The notes under the pieces were generated by a model. That model saw only the letters and a list, made by a program, of their open reading frames with translations. It made no database searches and had not been told where the DNA came from. Below, one piece after another: positions 34,911 through 44,005 of a stretch of 64,000 nt of DNA. The DNA comes from Parablautia muri. Its GTDB lineage: Bacteria > Bacillota > Clostridia > Lachnospirales > Lachnospiraceae. A program made the position numbers and the translations under genes. The stretch covers positions 1 through 64,000 of the forward strand of contig NZ_QZDT01000007.1 in NCBI RefSeq assembly GCF_009917485.1. Reading direction: 5' to 3'. How positions within the stretch are numbered: position 1 is the stretch's first letter; every line of letters starts with the position of its first letter.

Positions 34911-35930
34911 GTGAAAGAAAAAAAGCTCTTTCGTTTAAGGAAGCTGCCCAAGCCGGTAGGGATTGGAATCTTTTATGGGATTTGCCTTATGGTAGCGGTC
35001 ATGGTGCTTATGCACTACAATCCTTTAGCGCCTGATCAGCATACGGAAAGTTTGAAAAAATATTGCGCCTGTGCGCTGCTTGCGCTTGCGTGCATTATTT
35101 TTGGCCTGTATTATGACAGGATGTTTATTATTCCGAAAGAATTATTTCAAAGCAGGGAACTTATCTGGAAGCTCTCTAAAAATGATTTTAAGAAACGTTA
35201 TGCCGGATCTTATTTGGGTTTTCTGTGGGCGCTGGTGCAGCCGGTAGTAACGGTTGTTATGTACTGGATTGTATTTGATAAGGTGTTTCAGACACGAAGT
35301 CAGTTGGTGGCCAGCGGTGTTGAAGTGCCCTATGTTTTGTATCTCACGGCAGGACTTGTGCCCTGGTTTTACTTTTCCGAGGCTATCACAAACGGAACCA
35401 GTGCGCTTTTGGAATATAGCTATCTGGTGAAGAAGGTGGTATTTAATATTAGTATTCTTCCAATTATTAAGCTGATTGCGGCTACTTTTATACATGCGTT
35501 TTTTGTGGCGATTCTTTTGCTTGTTGCCATGTTTTATGGGTATTATCCAACTATTTATATGATACAAATTGTGTATTACAGTTTTTGTTTATTTGTGCTG
35601 GTGCTTGCCATGAGCTATTGTACCTGCGCGGTTGTGGTATTTTTCAGGGATTTGGCACAGATTATTAACATTGGCCTGCAGGTAGGGATGTGGGCAACTC
35701 CAATTTTGTGGAACATTGATATGCTCAGTAATCCTAAAATTATCACCCTTTTTAAGCTGAATCCTTTGGTTTATATTGTAAATGGTTATCGAAACGCAAT
35801 ATATGGTGACGAGTGGTTTTTTGAACATTTTTATTCCTCCACTTATTTCTGGATTTTTACAGTTACATTATTTTGTGTGGGGTCATTGATTTTTAAGCGC
35901 CTAAAAGTTCATTTCGCAGATGTGCTGTAA
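34911..35930 (+). CDS. ABC-2 polysaccharide export permease (Wzm/TagG type)
   Basis: Membrane half of a glycan exporter. After two extra N-terminal helices (about residues 17-70) comes the usual six-helix ABC-2 core beginning LIWKLSKNDFKKRYAGSYLG, with VLYLTAGLVPWFYFSEAI and a C-terminal LKLNPLVYIVNGYR-like segment (KLNPLVYIVNGYRNAIYG). I prefer GTG 34911 because GGAGG (34901-34905) lies 5 nt upstream; ATG 34899 has no ribosome site. It pairs with the ATPase at 35994 and with Wzt-type logic would export undecaprenyl-linked polymer completed in the cytoplasm. No Wzx/Wzy genes were seen. Confidence 0.9.
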   Translation: MKEKKLFRLRKLPKPVGIGIFYGICLMVAVMVLMHYNPLAPDQHTESLKKYCACALLALACIIFGLYYDRMFIIPKELFQSRELIWKLSKNDFKKRYAGSYLGFLWALVQPVVTVVMYWIVFDKVFQTRSQLVASGVEVPYVLYLTAGLVPWFYFSEAITNGTSALLEYSYLVKKVVFNISILPIIKLIAATFIHAFFVAILLLVAMFYGYYPTIYMIQIVYYSFCLFVLVLAMSYCTCAVVVFFRDLAQIINIGLQVGMWATPILWNIDMLSNPKIITLFKLNPLVYIVNGYRNAIYGDEWFFEHFYSSTYFWIFTVTLFCVGSLIFKRLKVHFADVL

Positions 35931-35993
35931 GTAATCGGCCGTATGCGCTGTGTAAAAAGAATGAGGAAAGTGACCAGGCAGGAGAAAAGACAG

Positions 35994-37325
35994 ATGGAAA
36001 AAAAGAAAGTTGCCATACGGGTAAAAAAACTGGAAAAAGCATATAAGCTTTATGATAAGCCTTCGGACAGGCTTAAGGAGGCGCTGGGCCTGGCAAGGAA
36101 AAAGCGCTATAAGGAGCATTATGCCTTAAAGGGAGTGGATTTAACGATTCACCAGGGGGAAACCGTGGGGATTATCGGCACGAACGGTTCCGGAAAGTCT
36201 ACGATTCTCAAAATAATAACAGGTGTTCTCAATCCTACAAATGGTTCCGTAAAGGTAAATGGACGAATTTCAGCACTGCTTGAGTTAGGGGCAGGCTTTA
36301 ACATGGAATATAATGGAATTGAGAATGTTTATTTAAATGGCACCATGATAGGATTTTCCCAAAAAGAAATTGATGCCAGAATGGATGAGATTTTAAGCTT
36401 TGCAGATATTGGAGATTACGTTTATCAGCCTGTAAAGACCTATTCAAGCGGTATGTTTGTAAGGCTTGCCTTTGCGGTGGCGATTAACATTGATCCGGAG
36501 ATATTGATTGTGGATGAGGCTTTGTCCGTAGGGGACGTATTTTTTCAGGCCAAATGTTACCATAAATTTGAAGAATTTAAGAATATGGGAAAAACCATTG
36601 TATTTGTCAGCCATGATCTGAGCAGTATCAGTAAGTATTGTGACAGGGTGGTTTTGTTAAATCAGGGGGTAAAGTTAGGCGAAGGTAGCCCAAAAGAGAT
36701 GATAGATGCCTATAAGCAGGTGCTGGTAGGGCAATATCCTATCCCAGGTGAGGAGCATGAAGGGCTATTAGATGATAAGGATATCCAGGCAGCAGCGGCG
36801 AAAAAGGGAGAAGGGGTATCTGAGGCGGGAGGAGTTAATGGGAAGAATCTTGTCACAGAGGTTTCCGATACGGTAAAAAATCCGGAGCTGTTGGAATATG
36901 GAACAAAAGCAGCTGTTATTGAAGACTATTTTATTAGAGATGAAGCGGGTCGGAAGTGCAGTGCTATTTTAAAAGGCGGAGAGTGCAGCATACATATGAA
37001 AGTGCGCTTTGTGGAGGATATCAGTGAACCGATTTTTGCTTTTACCATAAAGAATATCAAGGGTGTGGAAATTACAGGGACGAACACCATGGTGGAGAAG
37101 GCCTTTTTGGAATCAGTGCAGGCCGGCAGTGTGAAGCATATTACTTTTACCCAAAGGCTGGATTTGCAGGGGGGAGATTATCTCCTTTCTCTGGGCGTTA
37201 CAGGATATGAAAATGAGGATTTTAAGGTGTATCACAGGCTTTATGATGTGATGGACTTGACGGTCATTTCAGATAAAGATACTGTGGGGTATTATGATAC
37301 GAATTCAAAGGTTGTGGTTAGTTGA
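35994..37325 (+). CDS. Polysaccharide ABC exporter ATPase with Wzt-like C-terminal glycan-recognition domain
   Basis: 443 aa. The nucleotide-binding domain (about 1-250) shows Walker A GTNGSGKST, signature YSSGM, Walker B ILIVDEA and the H loop SHD. After a linker (about 250-295) a C-terminal beta-sandwich of about 140 residues follows, containing an AVIEDYFIRDEAGRKCS segment and ending DTVGYYDTNSKVVVS; this matches the Wzt C-terminal domain that recognises chain-end modifications in E. coli O8/O9a. ATG 35994 has AGGAG 9 nt upstream; ATG 35943 lies within the preceding spacer. A methyltransferase-kinase, the kind of enzyme that creates such chain ends, is the next gene. Confidence 0.9.
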   Translation: MEKKKVAIRVKKLEKAYKLYDKPSDRLKEALGLARKKRYKEHYALKGVDLTIHQGETVGIIGTNGSGKSTILKIITGVLNPTNGSVKVNGRISALLELGAGFNMEYNGIENVYLNGTMIGFSQKEIDARMDEILSFADIGDYVYQPVKTYSSGMFVRLAFAVAINIDPEILIVDEALSVGDVFFQAKCYHKFEEFKNMGKTIVFVSHDLSSISKYCDRVVLLNQGVKLGEGSPKEMIDAYKQVLVGQYPIPGEEHEGLLDDKDIQAAAAKKGEGVSEAGGVNGKNLVTEVSDTVKNPELLEYGTKAAVIEDYFIRDEAGRKCSAILKGGECSIHMKVRFVEDISEPIFAFTIKNIKGVEITGTNTMVEKAFLESVQAGSVKHITFTQRLDLQGGDYLLSLGVTGYENEDFKVYHRLYDVMDLTVISDKDTVGYYDTNSKVVVS

Positions 37326-37371
37326 CAGCCACAATCATATTTAGTCTATGTAGATAGAAAGGAAGTATTTC

Positions 37372-39477
37372 ATGGGTGAAGCAAAGGTTAGGCCAGAACC
37401 TATATATTTAAGGGAAGATGAAGTGCTAAACAGGCTTCCTGAAAAAATAGGGGATGTAATTTTAAACTATAAGTATTATCCAGGGAAAGATTTGTACAGT
37501 GATGGAAAGATTGAAGATGAAATACTTGCAATTGTAAAGGATGCATCCCGGGTGGAGTATCCTGCCATTATAGAGAGAAAGAAAAACTGGCCGATTTTGT
37601 ATCATTTATCCCCTTTGCGTGGAAATATTGTGGATTGGCTTCCCATTGGGCGCAAGGATAAGGTGCTCGAAATTGGTTCAGGCTGTGGCGCAATCACGGA
37701 GAAGCTGGCGGAAAAGGCAGGGAGTGTGACCTGTGTGGACTTGTCTGCCAAAAGAAGCCATATTAATGCCTATCGAAATCATGATAAGGATAATATCGAA
37801 ATTCATGTAGGGAATTTCAGCGATATTGAACCTTCCCTGCCAGAGGATTATGATTACATTTGTATGATTGGCGCTTTTGAGTATGGACAGTCCTATATTC
37901 ATACCGATACACCTTATGAAGACTTCTTTAGAATTATCAAAAAGCATGTGAAAGACAACGGTCGTATTATCATTGCGATTGAAAATAAACTTGGCCTAAA
38001 ATACTGGGCCGGATGCAAGGAGGACCATCTGGGAACCTATTTTAGCGGCCTTGAGGGATATCCTGAAGGAGGAAGCGCCCGCACCTTTACCAGACAGGGT
38101 CTTGAAAAAATTTTTAAAAGCTGTGGCGCTATGGAGTATTCTTTTTATTATCCCTATCCGGACTATAAATTCCCCACTATGATTTTTTCAGATAAAAGAT
38201 TGCCAAGCCAGGGAGAATTGACGGATAACATGCGTAATTTTGACCGTGACAGATTGGTGCTTTTCAATGAAAAATATGTTTTTGACGGTATTATGGAAGA
38301 TGGTTTATTTGATATTTTTTCTAATTCTTATTTGGCGGTGATTGGAGAAAAATTAGATACTTCTTATGTAAAATATTCAAATGACCGGGCTGTGGAGTAT
38401 GCCCTGCGAACAGAGATTGTGGATACACCAAAGGGCAGGATTGTACGGAAAATCCCCTTAAATGAAAGTGCCTGGGAGCATATAAAGGGAATGGAGCGAT
38501 TCTATGAATTACTAAAAGAACGTTATCAGGGCAGTGGGCTGTGGATTAATCCATGTAAATTGATGGAGAAAAAAGGCTATGTGGAATTTCCTTATGAGAA
38601 AGGAACTTCCTTAGAGGAACTTTTAGACCAATGTCTTGAAAAAAATGATATGGATGAATTTTATCGACTTTTTGATAGATATTATGAACTGACGGCTTAT
38701 GGAGAAGATAAGGCGATAACAGATTACGACTTGATTTTCGCCAACATATTAGTGGATGGTGATAAGTGGACCGTCATTGATTATGAATGGACAGTGGAAG
38801 AAAAAGTACCAGCGGTGGAGATTGCTTTTCGGGCATTGTACTGTTATGTACTGGCAGAAGAAAAACGAAATAAGCTGAATCTGGAATTACTTATGGGCAG
38901 GCTGGGAATCGCCGAACAGGCTGCCGAGGAATATCGGATGAAGGAAAAGCGGTTCCAAAAGCAGGTGACAGGGAAGCGGAAATCCATGGGAGAGCTTCGG
39001 GTTGATATAGGCAATTGCTGTGTGAGCCCCATGACGCTTATGGAGCTGCATAAGAAGGAAATATTAAACCAGAGAATCCAGCTTTATTACGATCGCGGAG
39101 AAGGATTCCAGGAGGAGGATTCTCATTATATACCGGATATTTATTTGGATGATTATAGAATAGCAGTTGAAATTCCCTTTGATGGAAGTGTGAAGGCTTT
39201 AAGGATAGATCCGGCGGATCGTTCCTGTATGGTAAAAATGATGGAGTTTTGTTTAAACGGCACGGCCATTCCCCTTCATAAAAAATATATGGAGACGAAT
39301 GGTAAAGCTGTAAAGACAGGCTGTTATGTCTTTGATACGCAGGATCCTAATATAACGGTGAGAGTGTCCGATCTTCCTGTGACAGGTGAAAATGTACTTT
39401 CCGTTAAAATGGAGATAACGCCTGTACCAGCGGATATGGCTTTGGACGTAATGGGCGCTATTAAAAAATTCTTTTAA
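37372..39477 (+). CDS. Methyltransferase-kinase fusion, candidate glycan chain terminator (WbdD-like logic)
   Basis: 701 aa. N-terminal class I SAM methyltransferase (about 75-275) with VLEIGSGCGAITEKLAEK and CMIGAFEYGQ. A central APH/protein-kinase-like domain (about 345-540) has VRKIPL (candidate ATP Lys), hinge FPYEKGTSLEELL, catalytic loop DYDLIFANIL (D...N) and VIDYEW (metal Asp). A C-terminal beta-rich domain (about 560-701) contains RIDPADRSCMVKMMEF, a segment also found in GT-associated proteins. WbdD of E. coli O9a is the precedent for a methyltransferase plus kinase that caps mannan and sets length. The position right after a Wzt with a C-terminal domain supports the analogy; sequence orthology is not claimed. 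Confidence 0.72.
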   Translation: MGEAKVRPEPIYLREDEVLNRLPEKIGDVILNYKYYPGKDLYSDGKIEDEILAIVKDASRVEYPAIIERKKNWPILYHLSPLRGNIVDWLPIGRKDKVLEIGSGCGAITEKLAEKAGSVTCVDLSAKRSHINAYRNHDKDNIEIHVGNFSDIEPSLPEDYDYICMIGAFEYGQSYIHTDTPYEDFFRIIKKHVKDNGRIIIAIENKLGLKYWAGCKEDHLGTYFSGLEGYPEGGSARTFTRQGLEKIFKSCGAMEYSFYYPYPDYKFPTMIFSDKRLPSQGELTDNMRNFDRDRLVLFNEKYVFDGIMEDGLFDIFSNSYLAVIGEKLDTSYVKYSNDRAVEYALRTEIVDTPKGRIVRKIPLNESAWEHIKGMERFYELLKERYQGSGLWINPCKLMEKKGYVEFPYEKGTSLEELLDQCLEKNDMDEFYRLFDRYYELTAYGEDKAITDYDLIFANILVDGDKWTVIDYEWTVEEKVPAVEIAFRALYCYVLAEEKRNKLNLELLMGRLGIAEQAAEEYRMKEKRFQKQVTGKRKSMGELRVDIGNCCVSPMTLMELHKKEILNQRIQLYYDRGEGFQEEDSHYIPDIYLDDYRIAVEIPFDGSVKALRIDPADRSCMVKMMEFCLNGTAIPLHKKYMETNGKAVKTGCYVFDTQDPNITVRVSDLPVTGENVLSVKMEITPVPADMALDVMGAIKKFF

Positions 39478-39518
39478 TAAGAAATGGAAGATGAGCTGAG
39501 AAAGATAGAAGGAGGAAA

Positions 39519-41846
39519 ATGAAAGTGGCTTCTCTGAAACAAAGCTTGAAACAAATATTGGTGAATAAACAGCATAGGCTTTATGAAAAGGAGGCGGCTT
39601 CTAAAAATCTGACTTATGATAGCTGGATTAAAAAACAGGAAGAAAAAGCAAAAGATGACCAACATATTGAGAATATAGATATAAAAATTCTGACAAGTGA
39701 TTCAGAAATCCCCAAAAATGAAAGAGAAAAAAACAAAAATGACGGAAAAAATGCAGATGAGTATGGGGAATGCCAATGGATTGAAGTTTTTGATAAAGGG
39801 AATCCGGTTCAGAGTAAAAAGACCATAATATCCATTTATGCGTCTGCACTTTATCATGATATTGAATATCACTTAGAGAATAACATTGCGGAAGTTATTT
39901 TGATTAAATTTTATCGTGGAGAATGTAATGAAATTTCTTACCCGTTAATAGATAAAATATTGAGCGAAAATGAAAAGATTGTTCTGATTTATGGAGATGA
40001 GGATATACAAAACGATGGTGTGAGAGAAAATCCCTGGTTTAAACCGGATTGGTCTCCCGACCGTTTTTTATCTTGCTTTTACTTTGGCGGGCTTGTTGCA
40101 GTGCGGGCAAATGCGCTGAAAGAAACATACGGACACTGCAAGGAAAAGGGAATATTGGATGGAGAGCAGGGAAATAGTTTTGAAGGAGCGGCGTTTGAAG
40201 CCGGGAAGCTGTTATACCTGCTTTTTTATGAGATGTTAAAGGAGCATCATGCTTTTTCTAAAGGACATACCATATCAAATGCTGTGGTATATCATATCAG
40301 ACATGTGTTATTTCATAGTACAAAGAATGGATATGAACAGATTCGGGATTTAAGGCTTCCCCTGTCTTGTGAGAATGAAGACAAAGAGGAAACATATGAA
40401 GATGCTGTGGAAATAGAAAATAGCTTAGAGACCGTGACTGCTGAGCATCATAAAAGACAGGCTGTTACATTGTCTATTATTATTCCGTCTAAGGACAATC
40501 CCGAAGTGCTATTTCACTGTATGGATTCGCTGTTGCAAAAAACATGCTCAAAACATTCTTTTGAAATCATTTTGGTGGATAATGGGAGTGGGGAGGAGAA
40601 CAAAGCGAAGATTTTGGATAAGGTTTCCGGACTGAATCAAATGCAGGCAGTAAAAAAGGGGCAGGTAAGGAAAAAAGGAACGCTTTGTTTTGAGGGATGT
40701 ACTTATGTATATCATCCCATGCCTTTTAATTTTTCGAGTATGTGTAATTTGGGCGCGGCGAATGCGAGAGGAAAGCTTTTGTTATTTTTGAATGATGATA
40801 TGGAAATTATCCAGCCGGACTGGATGGACTTAATGGTTGAAAAAGCAAGCCTTTCTTATGCGGGAGCAGTGGGCGCAAAGCTGCTCTATCCTGATTCTGA
40901 CATCATCCAGCATGCAGGTATCACAAATTTACGAGTGGGGCCTGCCCATAAACTGCAGTTTTTGCACGATGAAAAGATTCATTATTTTGGCATGAACAGA
41001 GGTGTCCACAATATGCTGGGGGTCACAGGCGCATGCTTGATGGTCGCGCAGGATGTTTTTGACAAAGCCGGCGGATTTTGTGAGGAATTGGCGGTAGCCT
41101 TTAACGATGTGGACCTTTGCTATACCATCCATGAGATGGGCTATTATAATATAGTAAGAAATGATGTGGCATTTTTTCATCATGAATCCTTAAGCAGGGG
41201 AAAGGATGGAGATTCTCCGGAAAAACAGCAGCGCCTTCTACGGGAGCGGGATATTCTTTATGACCGGCATGAGGAACTTTACGGGAGGGATCCCTATTAT
41301 AACCCGGGGCTTATGACGGATATGCTGCAGACAGAATATCTTCCGGCATACCATTATCAGGTAACGCTTGATATGCCATGGTCAGAGCCTGTTTCTTCGG
41401 ATAGGATAGTCCGCAGGGCCAGGGAGGATAAGTGCCTGGTGGTGGGGATGGAATGTGCCATGGATATATATAAATGGCGGTATGGGGGACTGCCTAAAAA
41501 AGGAAGAATAAAAGGCAGACAGGAGGATATGGGCTATTATTTCCAGGGCTATTCTTTTATTATTGGTTCGGATAACGCATGTTACAAAAAGAAATTGCTG
41601 TTGAAAAACCGGGAGAGCCAAAAAATATGGGGGCTGACCATTGAGAGCAGATATCGAAAAGACATTCAAGATAATTTAAAGGATCAGGTGAATGTGGAGT
41701 TGACGGGATTTGTGGCCAGGATGCGCTGGGGGGAGCTGCCAGAAGGCGTGTACCAGCTTGGAATGCTGGCGGAAGATGCATGCTCCACACAGAAATTGGT
41801 CAATTGGAGTAACTGGGTGCTGGAGGTGACAGAAAATGGAAGATGA
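39519..41846 (+). CDS. Large GT2 glycosyltransferase with eroded first catalytic domain
   Basis: 775 aa. A Lys-rich N-terminal segment (1-85) precedes a partial GT-A domain (about 105-200) that keeps LIYGDEDIQ and PWFKPDWSPD but lacks the normal N-terminal nucleotide-binding strand. A complete GT2 domain (about 320-600) starts LSIIIPSKDN and has FLNDDMEI (DxD-like) plus GVTGACLMV and FNDVDLCYTI. A beta-sandwich-like tail (about 630-770) follows. It resembles two-domain rhamnosyltransferases of wall rhamnan loci. AAGGAGG (39509-39515) is 3 nt from ATG 39519; GTG 39525 is a possible alternative start. Overlaps the next gene by 11 bp. Confidence 0.82.
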   Translation: MKVASLKQSLKQILVNKQHRLYEKEAASKNLTYDSWIKKQEEKAKDDQHIENIDIKILTSDSEIPKNEREKNKNDGKNADEYGECQWIEVFDKGNPVQSKKTIISIYASALYHDIEYHLENNIAEVILIKFYRGECNEISYPLIDKILSENEKIVLIYGDEDIQNDGVRENPWFKPDWSPDRFLSCFYFGGLVAVRANALKETYGHCKEKGILDGEQGNSFEGAAFEAGKLLYLLFYEMLKEHHAFSKGHTISNAVVYHIRHVLFHSTKNGYEQIRDLRLPLSCENEDKEETYEDAVEIENSLETVTAEHHKRQAVTLSIIIPSKDNPEVLFHCMDSLLQKTCSKHSFEIILVDNGSGEENKAKILDKVSGLNQMQAVKKGQVRKKGTLCFEGCTYVYHPMPFNFSSMCNLGAANARGKLLLFLNDDMEIIQPDWMDLMVEKASLSYAGAVGAKLLYPDSDIIQHAGITNLRVGPAHKLQFLHDEKIHYFGMNRGVHNMLGVTGACLMVAQDVFDKAGGFCEELAVAFNDVDLCYTIHEMGYYNIVRNDVAFFHHESLSRGKDGDSPEKQQRLLRERDILYDRHEELYGRDPYYNPGLMTDMLQTEYLPAYHYQVTLDMPWSEPVSSDRIVRRAREDKCLVVGMECAMDIYKWRYGGLPKKGRIKGRQEDMGYYFQGYSFIIGSDNACYKKKLLLKNRESQKIWGLTIESRYRKDIQDNLKDQVNVELTGFVARMRWGELPEGVYQLGMLAEDACSTQKLVNWSNWVLEVTENGR

Positions 41847-43869
41847 AACAAAATATACACAAACAGATGTCAAAACATTTTCTCCTGCCGCAGAGGAGGA
41901 AACCGATTACCGCAGCGAGTATGAGAGGGAGCATCTTCGTAATGCTGATCTTGCAGGCAGGGTGGCCGATTTAGAGGCAAGATGTGATGAACTTACCTTT
42001 AAGCTTAACAGAATTAAAGAAAATCCTTTGTGGAAAATGTCGGCGCCGCTGCGCAGGTGTATGCACTTTGTGATACGTCAGAAGAATAGACTAAAAAATT
42101 GCGGCAGCCTTCGAGGTATCCTTGCAAAAATAAAGTATAAGGAGATTGAACGGAAGGCAAAGGAAAATTATGGGACAAAGAGCTTTCCCTCCGAAGAAGA
42201 AGCAAAAAAACGCAGGGAGCATATTTTTCCAAGGATGGTGAAGATCAGCATCCTGGTTCCGTTATATAATACACCTGAGGAGTATTTAAGGGAAATGATA
42301 GAGTCTGTCTTGAATCAGACCTATGAAAACTGGGAATTATGCTTAGCGGACGGCTCAGATGAGAAGCATGGTTATGTGGAAAAGGTAGTAAAGGAATACG
42401 AGGACAGAGTCCGGGAGATGAAAAACTGCGGTCCTTTGATCCGCTACCGGAAACTGGAACGAAACCAGGGGATTTCCGGCAATACCAATCAGTGCCTTGA
42501 GATGGCAACCGGGGAATTTATCGGTTTGTTTGACCATGACGATATATTACATCCTAATGCTCTGTACGAATATGTGAAGGTGATCAATGAAGATGACGCA
42601 GATTACATATATTGCGATGAAACCACCTTTAAAAGCGGCGATATCAACAAGATGCTGACCATGCACTTTAAGCCGGGCTATGCCATTGATAATCTCCGGG
42701 CCAACAATTACATCTGTCATTTTAGTGTGTTTGCCAGAGAGCTTTTAGACGGTACGGAGCTGTTCCGCTCCCGGTTTGACGGCAGCCAGGATCATGATAT
42801 GATTCTGCGGCTGACCGACCGGGCAAAGCATGTGGTGCATGTTCCAAAGCTTCTATATTATTGGAGGAGCCATCCGGAAAGCGTGGCATCTAATATTGAG
42901 GCGAAGCCTTACGCCATAGAGTCGGCAAAGGGGGCAGTGGCGGACCATTTAAGAAGACATGGGTTTGAACATTTTCAAATTACTTCAACCAGAGCTTTTG
43001 AAACGATTTTTAAAATCAGGTATCAGATTATAGGAAACCCGAAAATTTCCATTCTCATTGCCAATAAGGACCATGTGCCGGACTTAAAGCGCTGTGTTTC
43101 TTCTATATTAGAGAAGTCTACCTATGAAAATTTTGAGATCATTGTAATAGAAAATAACAGTGTGGAGAAAGAAACCTTTGCATATTACGAGGAACTTAAG
43201 GAAAATGATAAGATAAAGGTGGTAAATTATGAAGGAACCTTTAATTACTCGGCGGTAAACAATTTTGGGGCAAAGCAGGCAGAGGGAGATTATCTTTTGC
43301 TTTTAAATAATGATACTCAGGTCATTACGGTAAACTGGATAGAGGAGATGTTGATGTATGCCCAGCGGAAAGATGTGGGCGTGGTGGGGGCTAAGCTTTA
43401 TTATGGAGACAAGACCATTCAGCATGCAGGGGTGGTATTAGGACTTGGCGCCCACAGAACGGCAGGCCACAGCCACTATGGACAGCACAGGGATAATTTA
43501 GGCTACATGGGCAGACTGTGTTATGCTCAGAATGTTTCCGCAGTAACAGGCGCTTGTCTTTTGGTGGCAAAGACGCTTTTTGAGGAAACGGGGGGATTGG
43601 ATGAATCCTTTGTGGTTTCCTTAAATGATATAGATTTTTGCTTAAAGCTTCGGGAAAAAGGATATTTAAATGTGTTTACGCCTTTTGCGGAACTGTATCA
43701 TTTTGAGTCTATGTCCAGGGGGGCGGATGACAGTGGAGAACGGGCACAGCGCTACAACCAGGAGTCGGAACGGTTCAGAAAAAAATGGAAAGAGGTACTT
43801 GCAAAGGGAGATCCTTACTACAATCCCAATTTTTCCCTGGACAGAAGCGACTTTGCTTTGAAAATATAG
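41836..43869 (+). CDS. Bifunctional GT2 glycosyltransferase (two GT-A domains)
   Basis: 677 aa: an N-terminal coiled coil (about 20-60), then GT-A domain 1 (about 130-370; ISILVPLYNTPEEYL, LFDHDDIL, YIYCDETTF) and GT-A domain 2 (about 395-660; ISILIANKDHVPDLKR, LLLNNDTQVI, AVTGACLLVAK, LNDIDFCLKL). Both domains keep their DxD-type metal motifs, so two successive transfers are plausible. A perfect Shine-Dalgarno GGAGGTGA lies 6 nt from the ATG, inside the end of the previous gene. The architecture matches rhamnan-synthesising enzymes of streptococcal and clostridial wall loci. Confidence 0.88.
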   Translation: MEDETKYTQTDVKTFSPAAEEETDYRSEYEREHLRNADLAGRVADLEARCDELTFKLNRIKENPLWKMSAPLRRCMHFVIRQKNRLKNCGSLRGILAKIKYKEIERKAKENYGTKSFPSEEEAKKRREHIFPRMVKISILVPLYNTPEEYLREMIESVLNQTYENWELCLADGSDEKHGYVEKVVKEYEDRVREMKNCGPLIRYRKLERNQGISGNTNQCLEMATGEFIGLFDHDDILHPNALYEYVKVINEDDADYIYCDETTFKSGDINKMLTMHFKPGYAIDNLRANNYICHFSVFARELLDGTELFRSRFDGSQDHDMILRLTDRAKHVVHVPKLLYYWRSHPESVASNIEAKPYAIESAKGAVADHLRRHGFEHFQITSTRAFETIFKIRYQIIGNPKISILIANKDHVPDLKRCVSSILEKSTYENFEIIVIENNSVEKETFAYYEELKENDKIKVVNYEGTFNYSAVNNFGAKQAEGDYLLLLNNDTQVITVNWIEEMLMYAQRKDVGVVGAKLYYGDKTIQHAGVVLGLGAHRTAGHSHYGQHRDNLGYMGRLCYAQNVSAVTGACLLVAKTLFEETGGLDESFVVSLNDIDFCLKLREKGYLNVFTPFAELYHFESMSRGADDSGERAQRYNQESERFRKKWKEVLAKGDPYYNPNFSLDRSDFALKI

Positions 43870-43886
43870 CGATACTATGGTAGAAT
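43858..43886 (+). promoter_or_regulatory. Promoter for pgcA
   Basis: TTGAAA (43858-43863), a 17-bp spacer and TAGAAT (43881-43886). It overlaps the last codons of the upstream glycosyltransferase and lies 120 bp before pgcA, so the mutase can be expressed separately from the polysaccharide operon. Confidence 0.65.
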
Positions 43887-44005
43887 AAAAGCAGTGTATA
43901 AAAGTGGGGATGATTATGGCCAAGTAAGGACTGTGGGGGACCACGTGGCCGGCAGCTTTTCCCATGAAACGGTTCGTCCGTAAAAAATAATTAGGAGGGT
44001 TTGAA

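Noticed and set aside
43890-44000. Possible riboswitch in the pgcA leader
   Set aside because: There are short dyads (for example CCACGTGG), but no match to a known riboswitch core could be recognised.
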